NCBI RefSeq assembly: GCF_008831285.2
Contig: NC_045143.1
Span: forward strand, 1,895,503-1,959,502
Length of the DNA: 64,000 nucleotides
DNA from: Nymphaea colorata
Taxonomy: Eukaryota; Streptophyta; Magnoliopsida; Nymphaeales; Nymphaeaceae
Reading direction: 5' to 3'
In this document: positions 1 through 12,474 of the stretch, piece after piece
Layout: each line of letters opens with the position of its first letter
Position numbering within the stretch: the stretch's first letter is position 1
Notes under the pieces: generated by a model
What the model was told of the DNA's origin: nothing
The model's database searches: none
Seen by the model: the letters and a program-made list of their open reading frames with translations, nothing else
Position numbers and translations under genes: made by a program

Positions 1-375
1 CAACTCGCCTCCATTACTTGTAACCTGCTATGCATTTTCTTGTTGTCAATCCATCCCATTTCATGCTTGACCCCAGAGAAAGGCTGTCGCCTTCTCTGCG
101 ATTCCTTCACAGGAAGGGCAGGTGTAGCAATTTTTTATTCACTGAATCAAACTGTACTTTCAAAATCTTAAAAGGGTCCACAGCGTCAAATTTTCTTTGA
201 ATGTTGCGTGGCAGCTGGGTTAATGGACCCAATGGTTGCGTGCATTGTAGTTTAAGGTACTGGCGCTCTTTTCGAGAGTCACTTTTTGCAGTCTGTGCAC
301 CAATTTCAAAAATTCTTGTGTTTGCGTTCCCTGGCAAGAATTCTCCGTTCGTAAGCTGGTCTCTTCCCATCTCAC
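1..375. other. Left edge, no recognised gene
   Basis: I recognise no gene here. The frame that leads into the small ORF at 376 is closed by a TAA at 352-354, so that ORF does not simply extend leftwards. Short open stretches on both strands lack family motifs. The region could be the untranslated leader of the 376-948 frame, but no promoter motif convinces me. Confidence 0.3.
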
Positions 376-948
376 ATGGCGTCTCACGGATCACACTTGG
401 CTTCGCTCGGCAAGGAAAGTGTTTATCTTCTTCCGATATGTCTTAGTAGCTCCGGCCAACCGTCTTCTCGCCCGGGCTGCTTCGACACGAGGACCACCAA
501 AGGAGGCGTCCACGAAGGCACCTTCAGCCAGGTGAGTTCAAGCACCGCAGACCGCCTCTTTCGGCTGGCCACCCCCCTGCTGGCCACTCTTCTTTTCGCC
601 TACACCACCTATTTGTCGATGGAAATGGAAGGCGACCCTCTCACTGTATCTTTTTCTCTTGCGCTCTACTGTGTGTTTTTGCTCTCCACAGCTTCCATCC
701 TCTACGCTCATTCCCTACGAAATGAAGGATCACAGGAGAAGAGGAAAAAGGGCTTGTACATAGTGATCTCTCTCTTTTGTGTCATCGGCCTTGCTTTCTT
801 CACACGCGTCTATGTCATTCTCCCTCGACCGGCTTACTGCCTTCTCATGTTACCTTGGTTGCTGCCAATATCTGCCATCCTTGCGTTCTACTTCATCCGC
901 CTTCGAATCCTCTCATCTGCCCGTGTAGTTGCAACGGCGGCTTACTAG
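376..948 (+). CDS. Putative small multi-pass membrane protein
   Basis: This is a 190-residue open frame that I cannot assign to a family. The first 60 residues are polar and low in hydrophobicity. They are followed by four strongly hydrophobic stretches at roughly residues 62-82, 90-113, 125-148 and 152-175, separated by short charged loops, one of them rich in Lys and Arg (about 117-125). This looks like a four-helix membrane protein. Base composition is less AT-rich than the flanks, which favours real coding. The first ATG is used because a stop lies 24 bases upstream in frame. A good donor-like site (CAG/GTGAGT) sits at about 531, so the frame could also be part of a spliced gene. It may equally be a gene fragment or chance ORF. 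Confidence 0.4.
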   Translation: MASHGSHLASLGKESVYLLPICLSSSGQPSSRPGCFDTRTTKGGVHEGTFSQVSSSTADRLFRLATPLLATLLFAYTTYLSMEMEGDPLTVSFSLALYCVFLLSTASILYAHSLRNEGSQEKRKKGLYIVISLFCVIGLAFFTRVYVILPRPAYCLLMLPWLLPISAILAFYFIRLRILSSARVVATAAY

Positions 949-2740
949 GTACCCACCACTTCTCAATCTTTGGGCGGGAGGAGGAATTAGGAGCTGCCAA
1001 AACATAACTTTTTATCATAACAAGAAAAAGAGCAGCACTGAAATATAAATTTTCAAGATTTTTTGACAAACTTTTTTTTAAAAACTAGCTAAATTTGAGG
1101 AGCCCTTCCAGACTTTTGGCTCCACCCCTGCTTGTGTCTAATTAATCCTAAATGCCCATTTGGGACTTGCGTGATTCGATTTGAATTTGAAATTTGAGTG
1201 GTGAAATATATGTATGGCTCAATCTCCATTTTTCTCTGCGCAGGTGATTTGAGTTTCCGAGTTCATGTACCCTGCTCTGTTTCACCTCGTTCCTCTCCTT
1301 CAGGCTTGTTCCGTGCCGTCCCTCTGCCTTCACAGCCTTCGCAAACCGTATTCTGTGGTTCTTACTGCGTCCTATCGTAATAAATTGTTAAAATTAGTTG
1401 TCATATTGATGTTGTACAAAGCTTTATTGTGTTTCTGATAAATAATGTATGGTTGTATTTAGATGTATTGGATCTACCATTGTCAATTGGATTAGAAATG
1501 GGATCTTAACTTCATTATTAAATGCATGGTCACCCCTCAAAAACAACTGGTGTTTTCAGGGAGGGGGGGCCGCTTCGACCCGCGGACTGTTTGGTCTGCC
1601 CTTAAAAAAAAACTTGGCTCCGCTCCTGAGTGTTTCTGATACCTAATTGACAAACAGATCCAATCGATCCACTTGTAACAGATATATATTTCCCATGTAG
1701 GATTGATATGTTCAGACCTAAAAAAAAAATAAGGGTATGAGATAGATCGTCAAACCCGCCAATTGAGGTTGGGTAAGAGGGAGTCCGATCTCAAATCCTC
1801 GGATACCGGATTCTCAGATAGACTTAACAGGTTTCATATGGAGAGAAACTCTCCCACATAAATGAGTTGCTCAAAAAAGCACTTCTTCTCAGAGGTGACA
1901 TGGTGACTCTTGAGGGATCAAAGGCTCTGATTCGAACATGCGACACCTTCTCTGCACCAACGACGAGCTACACCTGAGCCCATGCGTGCGACTGATGGAA
2001 AATGAACTTGGGTCTTGGGTCCAGCCACATGAACTGGCGGCGGCATTGAACCTAAATGTGTTTTTTTAGTGCTGAAATTTCTGGCTCCGGCAATGCACCA
2101 AAGCCGGTTGCGTGTTTGGAAGGTCATGTTGTTGTCACCGCGGCCAATGCAAACATGTACAGATCTGACCCGTTAACGGGTCGAACACTCCAACTTTCGG
2201 CCTCTTGCATGAAAAATGATAGCATTTTAATGGCCCCTACCTTGACCCTAGGCTCTTAGATTGGCACAAAAGAAAAGCGAAACATGTGGCCATTTGATCC
2301 AACTATGGTCCTTTTCTTTCAAAACCTCTGACTTGGATGGAGAGGATCCAAATAAGCTTGACCCTTAAATCTTTCGTTTGTACCTTGGAAATATGAGGGT
2401 ATGGTCTTGAGTATGTCGGTTTCTCTAAGTAAACATTGAAAAGAATGAGAAGGTGTCGCGACTTTAACCACCAAATAGATAGGTATGAGGGCACCATCTA
2501 CCCTCGGTCCAATGACTCACCTGTCGCCCTTCATCGGACTTCATCTCCCTTGGACGGAATTGTGGCCGCCTCTGCCTGAACTTGCATATTCAGTCTTTGA
2601 AGATTTGGATCAAGTCTTGTGATCTTGTCCGTTCTCTTGATTTTCAAAAGAGACAAATTCATTGCTGGACTAAATCGTTTCCTTTAATTACACCCAAAGA
2701 AAAATAACCTGATCGATTATGAAGCATTCAGGTTTCTGGC
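949..2740. other. Gene-free spacer with transposon ends
   Basis: I see no coding gene. Two stretches end in sequence typical of the right ends of plant hAT-like elements: TGGCTCCACCCCTG ending at 1130 and TGGCTCCGCTCCTG ending at 1628. No matching left ends with target duplications were found, so these are probably truncated copies. A 12-base direct repeat (GTGTTTCTGATA) occurs at about 1429 and 1632. Confidence 0.4.
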
Positions 2741-3140
2741 GTGCATATTTGATTTTTTGCCCCACGGCCACAGCTGTTGGAAAAGCCCCATCAAACCCGT
2801 CGGGAAATCCTTTGTCGACGGCTCATAGACAGTCGGTAAAGCTTCCGTAGGGAAAGGTAATCCGGACCTTTGAAGCCGTCAAGCGAAATGTGTTGCCGAC
2901 GTTACAAGCAGTTGGAATTGATTATCCATTTCCCGACGGTTTCCGACATCGGGAAAGTTGGAACTTTGGTTTTTGATGTGATTCTTGTCCGGACACCACT
3001 AACGATCGGAAACAAATATTCACACACACACACACACACACGCATATATATATATATAACATCGGGAAAGTTGGAACTTTGGTTTTTGATGTGATTCTTG
3101 TCCGGACACCACTAACTTTGAAACAAATGTTCTCTCTTTC
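2741..3140. repeat. CACTA-like subterminal repeat patch
   Basis: This stretch repeats short motifs such as CCGACGG, CGTCGGGAAA and CATCGGGAAAG on both strands. Such motifs resemble the subterminal repeats of plant CACTA (En/Spm) DNA transposons. It contains a partial tandem duplication: the segment starting at 2946 recurs from 3059 (113-base period, near identical for about 55 bases). The first copy runs into a (CA)n(TA)n tract and the second into a (TC)n(TA)n tract. No transposase and no intact pair of CACTA termini is visible, so this is at most a fragment. Confidence 0.4.
3021..3058. repeat. (CA)n-(TA)n microsatellite
   Basis: An uninterrupted alternating purine-pyrimidine run: CA dinucleotides pass through CGCA into TA dinucleotides. 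It lies between the two copies of the 113-base duplication. Confidence 0.9.
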
Positions 3141-3234
3141 TTTCTCTCTCATATATATATATATATATATATTTATTTATTTATTTATTTATTTATTTAT
3201 ATTTATATATGTGTATATATAAAGAGAGAGAGCC
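3131..3234. repeat. Compound microsatellite TTCT/TA/TTTA/GA
   Basis: Consecutive simple repeats: a pyrimidine tract, (TA)n, (TTTA)n, a second TA tract and a short (GA)n. This is typical of fast-evolving intergenic plant DNA. Confidence 0.9.
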
Positions 3235-4250
3235 GATAAAATAAGAATCAATACCAAAATTTGAGGAAAAGAAATCCCCCAATCAATAACAAACGCAAGA
3301 GAGAGAAAGAGAATTAACAAAGAAATTAAGTATTATAAAAAAAAAAGAAAGATTACATATCATGTGGTATTAGCAAAAAAAAATTAAAAATTACATATCA
3401 TCACATCCGTCCTCAATAATATACACATCCAGCTAATATTTATCCAAGTTACATCAGCGAATCATCCGACTTCCTAAGGTTGTTGATTTTGTTCCCTCAG
3501 ATTTGTGTTTGTCGCGGTTTGAGTCCCAAATCTGTGGCGTCTAGTAACATTCATTCCTTTAGCTGCGCCTTTAATGTCCATTGCAAGAGGGACATGCAAG
3601 AATTTTAAGTGACCCTCAACTTCAGACATCTGCTGGTAGATCCCTTTTCTACTGGTAGATTCCTCTATGGATAAGGGCATCAAGAAGACCTTGTAAAACC
3701 CTTCCGCATGTGCCCACCACGAACAAGCGTTCTGATAATCGAAGAAGGTCTAATAAAAGCAAGATTGTTATAAGCCAACAAAAAAAAAAAAAGGTTCTGA
3801 AGGTCAGTATCATTAGTGTACAGATAACCTTCAGAGGCAGGAATAAGAGGCACAACTCTAGTCCTTTACTCTTGCACATTCCATCGATCTGCAAAAAGGG
3901 AAAAACAAGAAGGTGGAAATCTAGCAACTTACATCGTCATTGATGTTGCTGTAACAAAACTAGAAATTTCTACTTGCCTCCAAACTTCTTGATTTGGTCC
4001 TTTCAACACAAATGGCCTTTTCCTTAGCTCATCAACAGGTGCGAAGATAATTAGTAATTAGTAACAACATGCGCAAAGCTAATTAGAAATATTGCATCTT
4101 GCTGTCATGTAACCACAGAACCCTGGGCTGTGAAAATCAGTTCGCTGCTCAAATCAGCTAAACTGCCATCTTGGTGTAAACACAGAATCCTGTGTTGTCT
4201 CAATCAAACAGAAAAAAAGAAAAAAAGGAAGAGTGTGTGAGCTCACTAAC
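3235..4250. other. Spacer downstream of KH exon
   Basis: No gene recognised. It is AT-rich with several poly-A runs. On the minus strand it is where the next exon of a KH-domain gene would be expected. I could not find a continuation that carries on the reading phase, which supports the view that the KH exon at 4251-4445 is orphaned. Confidence 0.3.
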
Positions 4251-4445
4251 TTGAATCAGAGTCTGGGCTGTCTGAACGTAGGAAGCTCTACCTTTAATCT
4301 CAACTGTCATCTCATCTGACATACCCCTGCTTTCCGAGACAGTAAGTATAGCAGCACTGATACTACGTATGTATGCAATGTTTGCTCTTGCCACACCCAT
4401 GATATCCTCTGCATAATAAAGAGGAATCTTCATCGTTTGCGTCAC
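4251..4445 (-). pseudogene. Orphan KH-domain exon (PEPPER/FLK-like)
   Basis: On the minus strand a 195-base exon-like block encodes 65 residues beginning VTQTMKIPLYYAEDIMG and ending VQTAQTLIQ. It is flanked by an AG acceptor (bases 4447-4446) and a GT donor (4250-4249). This closely matches the last K-homology domain of plant poly(C)-binding-like RNA-binding proteins of the PEPPER/FLK/HEN4 group, in which IPLSYADAVIG and ANISYIRR are typical. The GXXG RNA-contact loop is damaged: where the family has Gly-x-x-Gly, this copy reads Gly-Val-Ala-Arg. I found no exons for the first two KH domains within several kilobases upstream and no next exon. I therefore read it as a decayed fragment of a KH gene; a real gene with very long introns is less likely but possible. 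Confidence 0.6.
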
Positions 4446-7400
4446 CTGATAAGGCATACCACACAGTAAAGCAAGAAACAAATGAAGTCCATGTTTCTTG
4501 CCACTACAGAAATAAACGGTCTCACAATAAAGTATAAACATTCAACTTTGAAGCCATGTCTCTGTTTCATTAGCATGCCATTTTTTTGGCGAAAAGAACA
4601 GATGTCGTCTCCAGTTAATAAAGTAGATACGGCTCTCCATTAAAACAGCTTGGTGGTTTAAATTCTTAAAGTATACTGTAGGGTTTTCCAAGGTGAACAC
4701 TAGCAGGTAACATTGAAATAAACAGAAAATTTCACGTGAGAACAGCAGCCACATGAACTTCAAAAGGTTTCCTAAATCTCTATTCTCAATTGGTTTTGTG
4801 GCTTTTATCATGTATAGGTAATTAAACACCCCAAAAGGACCAGCAAACATGGATCTAACATTAAATTCTGCACACAAAAGGTTGACTATTTGTTGTTTCA
4901 GAGACCTATATCACAGCCAATGTTAGTTTGATCAGTAATATAAATTGCTACCACAGGATCACCTTAAAGCCAGTTTCCCATGTAAGGGAATCACTGCAAA
5001 CCATAGAGTTTAACTTTTCTATAATCTAAACCCAAAGACAAATTCTTGCTCTCTACCACTATCATTTGCAATCCTCCCCATTCTCTAAATGCAGGTTTGA
5101 TGTGAACAGAGTATAAGACCATTCAGATTTCAGACTTGGAAAAAAACAAAAATATGGAGCAATTCCCTGCATCTTTGGACTTCACAGAATAATAAGAGCA
5201 TCCAACTCGGATAGATTTGTCACACACACACACATATGTCTGGTGTGGGCATCCAATGTCAATATTTTTTAGTCATCACTGTGTGATTATTAGCCCTTCC
5301 AATGAAATTTGTTGTGGGCTGGTATAAGTAGTGGCCCCTATGTATCTCCGCACTTAAATTCCATCAACTTCAAATTATCCTAGGCCAAATCCTTAGCCAA
5401 GTTAGAATATGCAGTTGTTTTTCTCCTTCTGCTACTTTTGGATGTGGAAAAGTAGAAAATTCGATTTTAAAAAAGAAGAAAAAGGATGTTGGTCAATTAA
5501 ATAATATTTGTCGAATTTTACCAAGTTTGGTTGAGAGGTATATAGATCTTTTAGTTAATCATTCTACCTGTCGGGCTTAGAAAGTCTCCTTAATTAGGTG
5601 CCTAATTTTGACACCTTCGTTTCTTGGATAAAGCATATTTTCGTATGTATAAACAGAGCTTTTCATTCATTATGAAACTGATATGTTACACATAACATTA
5701 TAACAATGTACGTATATGAGTATATGGCACAAAATTTAGTAATATATTTATTTCACTTATATAATTAATATATACAAATATATGTTTGACATATATTTGC
5801 ATTGAGAATTTGATACAACTCGAGGTTTTTGTCATCATTTATAAGTACACTTTTATAATAGGCACACTTAAATCATATTCATAGATGACTCGATTAAACA
5901 GACCTTTGATTCTGTCAAAAGTTGGACGATGCCACTTCATCCCATGACTCGGCCCAGTCATGACAATTCCTGGTTTTTCTATTTTTTCTTTGACCAGGTT
6001 GAGGACCGAGTGAACCCAGTCTGGGTTTTTAAACATTGTTCAAAGAAACAAAGAGAGAGAAAATCAGTTCAGAGGCATGCATCATATATATAGTCAATAG
6101 TCGAGCATGAGGTTGGAATATGAATTTTGAACAATCGGCGCTTGTCTGAAAACAAGAATTTAATACACACCAATATTGTCAATTCTTTATACATAACACA
6201 TTTTTCTTTTAATTCTAAAACCATCTTATGCTGTAGCTTAGAGGACTAGACATCTAAAATTAGATGGAAGAACCATCAGGGCTTGATTTGATTTCTGTAA
6301 ACAAGAAGACAATTACATTTTTATTCAAAATGCAGTGACGTTTAAGGGAAACAATGGGTTTAATATTTCATGCCGTCCCAATAGTATGATTCTGCTCTCC
6401 ATATTAGATATATATTATTTATTTGGTAACATTTTCCTCCAATTACTACTGCAAATATCACTAGAGGTTAACCAAAATTCTAAGTGAGTTGCATTTCAAG
6501 TCAAGCACAATTAGGTTCGATTTGTTGTGATCTCCTTCCTGTCAGAATAAGGAATATCTTGTTCTTTTCCTTTTTCTTGAGAAAAGTTTTAATTAGGAGA
6601 AATTGGCAGCCAGCTAGAACACAGAACTAACGAGTCAACTTTATTACCATAATTATGTGACGAACCTTTTCTTCTACTTCTTTTCCATTGTGTTGTTCTT
6701 TTCCCTTCGTACAGTGCATAACCTGGTCGAAGGGATGTCAGCCGTTCGTAATGCTGCATTTGCTGTTGTCTTCATGCTAGTGTAAAACCCCCGGTGCCGG
6801 CGCCGGTGCCGGTTTGTCTGATTCCAAACTAGTGGGGGAGTCAAAAATTTCTTGTTAAGAGGTCAACTTTTAATTTTTGAGCCACACCCATGTAAAAAAC
6901 AACAAAAAAAGTTGGGGAGGTATCAATGTTGGTATGGGCAATTATGATCCGCCACTGTTGCATGCTCATATTTACCTCTGTTCCCAGTTGGATGTGGGAA
7001 AGAAAGCAGAATTTGATTCACAATCAGATATGTGCGTTCCTTTTCGCATCTTGCAAAAAAAGAAACTAGTTGGTGTACCAAGTTGTGATGAACAGCCGAA
7101 CTACATCTCTTGCAATGTTCTGGCTGATCAAATACCGACGGTTTTTCCATCTAATTTTGGCTGTCCTCTTTAGGGTCTGTTTGGTATGTGCATGCGTTTG
7201 TGTATGAAAATACAATATATATATATATATACAAAATGAATAGTTAATGAGTAAAACATGATAAACTGTCTAATTAAGAAAAGGTGCATGCAAACATGAT
7301 AAAATGTCATGTACTTTGGGATAACCCTAGCACCTACGAAAATGTAACTGATGACTGGTGGAAGGTCCCATCAACCCAACCAATTATGTTAAGCCGCTGG

Positions 7401-8830
7401 GGCTGAAGGGGTAAGTAATGAAGGCTTGCCCTTCTCCCATTATTGATAAACCATGCATGATCAGAATCACGCAGGTCAACGATTATATGGAAAAGAGCCT
7501 TTTCTTATCAAAGATCCACGATGGTACTTGACGGAATATACATAAAATCTCAGTGACGTTGACCCGTGAAGTTAGCTATGTAATCAACCGGATGCTTCAC
7601 GGTGTTCTCTTTCTGAAGAAGAAGCAGCAGACAGCTAATGGCGGGGCCACCCTTCAATTCCGCACTCAGCAGCCTCTACTTAGACAATGACATCAACAGC
7701 CCTCTTCTTCAACTCATGTCCTCACTCCCCAATCCAAACGTAAACACACCATTACAACTCTTTATTCATGTCTGTTCACTACTGTTTTCGATAGGGAGGA
7801 ATTGAGAGAAAGGTATTTCCTGTGCCCGGCTGGTTCAGCCATTTTCCGGCCACTTGTATGAAATTCGTTGATGGACGTCGAGTTGATAGGTAAACAATCT
7901 CTGTTTGAAATTCTCAAGGCATCAACCTTATGTCATACAAAAAAATGAGGCATTGAAATGTAAGTTGAAGCATAGTGAAGATGTTACTTTGAGCTTTTGA
8001 GCTTCAAAGATAAGCCTGACACCTTCGAGTAAAAAGGAACCTTGTTGGATGGTAGGATTGAATATTATTCTTATTTGCTTATACAAGATTAATAGCCTTA
8101 GTTACAACAAGTTGAGGATGCATCCAACACATATCAAATCCCGCAAAACTTTTTACCTAAAAAGTTTGCCCGTGAATGAGGGAGTTAGAATTATCAAAAT
8201 CCTAAGTCAAGGAGCAAGGTTATTTCACTCTCTTTTTAAATTTAAATTGGTGTTTTTGTCAGAACAAACTTAGTTTCCACCGGCCACCCACGCACACCTT
8301 ATACTTTGAAGGCAAAAATGAGAGCGAGTTGCGTGCGCATGCAACCCATATACGCCAAAAGAAAAGGAAAGAATATTTTGGTAATTATTTAAAAAAATGT
8401 TCTTTTTAATCTTTTATTTTTTTTCAATTTTCTTTGATAAAAGATAAAATACCTTTTTCTTTTGATTGAAGGTATTTTCATTATTAATGATACTAACGTA
8501 CAAAAATTCATGTACTAGTATGGCATATATAATCGGTTTCGGTCAAAAACATCCAAAACAGCATTTAAACCGTATTTAAGGGTGTTGACAAGTATGATCG
8601 AGTAACTTTTTAGGGAGTCGCACATGGTGATAAATGGCATTATATAACTTTGATGTCATTTGATCTTTAAGAGCCGGAAATGACCCAATAACCCTTGGAA
8701 AAAGGGACCCCTTATAATGACAAAACAAAAGTGCTAACCTGAAAATCTGACTTTTTGGAAAAGACAAAAATTGCTTCTCTCCTAAAACAGTAGAATACGG
8801 GATCCGACGTCAGCCACCAACCTGCCCTCA
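4446..8830. other. Gene-poor AT-rich spacer
   Basis: Both strands contain only short open frames without family motifs. There is a short (TA)n run at about 7211-7231 and a small GC-rich repeat of the GGTGCCGGC type near 6790-6815. No RNA gene was seen. Confidence 0.35.
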
Positions 8831-9505
8831 GTTAAGCGCTGTAAAATATAAGTTGTAGATCGTATTATTAATTAATTTAATTTTATATAGTCATATTATT
8901 GATTAATTTAATTTTATATAGTTCTTTTTTTCTCAAATCTCAACTGGACAAGGTTTTTAAATCAAACTCTCTTATGTTAATGGCCCTAAAAATTAAAGGT
9001 CAACCGAGTTAACTGGCGCTAAAGATAAGTGCAAACATTTAAAAAAAAAACATGGATAATGCTCGATGTTATGTCATTCTACCATTGCACGTGGAATGCA
9101 CGAAACAACTACGAACATGCGGGCATGGTTAAGTGTTGTAAAATATAATTTGTAAATCACATTATTAATATCATTATAGTAGACCGCATTATTTATTTTA
9201 TTATAGTTTTTTTTATCAAATCTCAACATATCAAAGGTCTTAAATCAAAACTCACTTATATTATATGCCCCCAAAAATTTAAAGGTCAACTAGAGCTAAG
9301 CGTCATTAAAGTCGGGTGCGCAAACATGTTTCCAAAGTAGCATGTTAAAATGTCACTCCACCATCGCAGGTAGAATGCGCAAAACAATTAACGGCAGGTG
9401 GCATGGTTAAGCGGTGTAAAATATAATTTGTAGACCACACTATTAATTTTATTATAGTTTTTTTTCTAAATCTCAACAGATGAAGATTCTTAAATCAAAG
9501 GAATG
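8831..9505. repeat. Three-copy tandem array, unit about 280-297 bp
   Basis: Three diverged head-to-tail units start at 8831, 9128 and 9406, each beginning with GTTAAG followed by GTAAAATATAA. Units 1 and 2 share further blocks: an ATTATTAAT stretch, a TCTCAAC stretch, ATCAAA-CTC, AAAGGTCAAC and a terminal GAATGC-C-AAACAA block. Unit 3 is truncated after about 100 bases. Unit 1 also contains an internal duplication of about 28 bases near 8860-8922. No coding potential is apparent. Confidence 0.75.
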
Positions 9506-12474
9506 ACATAATGACATACTCGAAATGCAGTTTTTCGATTTGATGATTATGTGGTTTAACGTAGATTATCACTGGTTCTGGTCGAACCCCAAGAAAAATT
9601 TTCTTGGATGCTATTGAAAATTTTTCCGGCAAGAAATATTTATTTGCAAGCAGAGACGGCCGGGTGTCGCAGTATCTGCAATCATGCTCTTGATGAGTGG
9701 GCGGCCGGCAACATCCGAAGCCCAATTGTCTCTCTTTTTAATTTAATTTGCCTGCTTGCCCACTCCGCCTCTCATTTAATTCCTCATCGGTAGCTGCACC
9801 TACTCACCCTGCCTTGAAGGTAATGATGCCTAACGTCTGAGACGATAAAGAACTGGTAAAGGAAATGATTTAGATCCAACATTCGATTGAACCATTCTAA
9901 ATGAGAAATTGGACTGGATTTCGATTTACGAAACAAATTGGATTCCATATACATAAATATTTGACAGGATTTGAATCGGAGTTTGTTTCAAGTGCCCTTC
10001 CATTTTGAAAGTAAGTTGGATTTAGTTTAAAATTCAGATTCATTTTTTAATGTGAATCTGAACATTGATCGGATTCAAATTGGATTCAGCTTGTGGTATC
10101 ATATCTCAGATTCAGATGTACCTTCTTTTTTGTTCATATTCAAACCCGAATTTGAATCTAAATATATAAAACATATTGATTAAAAACACATCTGATTTGA
10201 AATCCCAAACAGGACAAAGACATGATTGTTTTCTTGGCATTGGGCCCTCGTTGTACATTTGGACTAAAGTAAAAGGCGTCCAATATAAGACATGGAGGAT
10301 TTTGTATGTGGACAAGAGATCAAGAATGCTAAAGAGGAATCCCAAATCCAACGACAGGCTAGTGAGCTGCTTATCGTGTTTGCTTAATCGACTCAAGGTT
10401 CTTGGGGTTGGAAGGGCCTACTGCAAAACATGCCACTACATCTTAACTAAAGGGTGATTTTCATTTCCAAGAAAAATTTATCCCGAAAACTTTCTTTACT
10501 AAAAAGATTCAATATCTGGCTTCTGATTGGAAAACTCAGTCAAACAAAACCCGATTGGGCCATGGAAGAACTAGAACTAGGCAAGGACAACAGGGAATCT
10601 GATCTCTCTTTTTTTTTCTCCAAGTCTCTTTGGGATGATCCCCTAATTTGAAACATGATCACATTGAAAGGCAGCGTCCACCTATAGGCTGTGGGTCGTG
10701 GTTTGCCACATATGTCCCCTCCACCCTCAGCCATTCATCTTTCAGATGGGCGGTGCCAGTGGGACCGGGCGTCATAATATACGTGTTTGACTCCCCTCAA
10801 CTATTTTATAGGGACCTTAATTATTGCTTCCCCAAAATACGTGGGGATGAGGCAAACTCCCCTGCTCTTCCCGCCCCCACAGCCATCAGTAGTGCAACTT
10901 TGCAAGTTGCAGAGATCCCACCTGAAGCGCCATTAAAACAAAGCACCAAGATGTCCCTTCAGGAATTGTAAGGTTAAAGGGATACTTTGGTGCATGCCTC
11001 GAGGAAGATGATGAAGTGAAACGAATGACTCCCATCTTCTGCGAATGAATAATTTTGGAAACTATCTCATATTCTCTGTTTCACTGCTCATGCATTCATT
11101 GGTCAATGTGAATCCCCGTCACCGTGGTATATGCTTATCATTAGTAAAAGAATCCTTTGAATGCCCTCCCTCAGTGCACACCAAGAGTGTTAGGTTCATA
11201 ATTTTGGAATCAGGGTTTGACCAACTTGGCATGACTTTTTACTAAATTAGTTTCTAAGAATAGGTTTGGAAATGATGGTCTATGTCCTCACTAAAATGTA
11301 TTGATATCTGAAGGGGGTGTTTGGCATCAGCAACACACTGTTACTTCTCATGAATCTGCTTCAAAAAGGGGGCAGAACCACAGAACAGTGTGTCCCATTA
11401 TTTCATGAATATGTTCTATTCTTTTTAGAGATTCATCATTGTTACTGTTAACAAACAGCCCTTAAATCTAACTCTTAGAACCGCTGCTGAAAAGATATCT
11501 CTTCACTTAGATAAGCGTTGAGTACTCAAAAGACCATGCTGGAGGAGGTCAATGTTCAAAACCCAGGATGTACATGTCTCCTGTGTATAATCTGGTACAG
11601 ATTTGCTTAGCTCCTGCCTGTCAGTTGGTGAAAGAGAAACAAAGAAAACTTGGAGGACTTGAGGCTTTGGAAGTACTTTAGTTGTTTGGAAATTGGTAGC
11701 AGGTAAAGTACTGCTAGACTTCCTCTTTCCTTGCCATCTGCCACCTTTGCAAGGAAAGTGACTGCAGTCTTATAAAAGGAGAAGTGACAAGTATGGCAGA
11801 TTAAAATATAGCGCGCCGGGATAATAAAAAGGATCTTAAGTTCTATTCTAACGTGCAGTTTTGGACTGCTATACAGGAGGTAATCGATGTTTGGGAGGTA
11901 GGATTGAGATGGATCTACTTAAGAGCGAAGTTTTCAGGAGCTAGACCAGATAAGGTAACAGTAGATTTCTCCGCAACTCTCCGTCTAAAGAGCAGTTGAG
12001 CAGCTCCTTTCTGCCTCTGATTTGAAATTCCATCACCATCTTTATATCCCAAATTCACACTTTAAGACAACCCAAAAAAAGAAAAGTTGGCAGGTGAAAA
12101 GCATTAAGTATTCATCACATCCTTATCTCCTTTCCCATTTATGCCTTGCAAACAGAGCTCGAGGCCTATGTAAAGCCTTGTTGGTGGCTGCTTGAAACCT
12201 GATAGCTACCCCCTCTCGCTGAATTTGCATACAAATACAAATTCTTCAGCAGATACTTCTAAAACCCTTGGCGGCTCTAGCCTTTTCAAATGCAGAAAAT
12301 CCACGCAACTACCAGTTCCCAAACAAAGCTTATAACAACTGCTGGGATTTGTCATGTTCAAGGTGCCAAAGTATTGCTGCACAAATGGGATTGCAGGAGT
12401 ACTACCCACTTCGGTGCATGCCCTGCAGGAACCGCGGGCTGCCAAACAATGTGCAACACCTAGTAGCTCTCATC
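9506..12474. other. Gene-poor spacer
   Basis: No supported gene. The stretch 9890-10160 is enriched in GATTTGAATC-like words on both strands, also seen near 19540 and 51250-51420. An open frame of about 107 codons at 10648-10971 has no motif I recognise. No tRNA or other RNA gene was seen. Confidence 0.35.
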
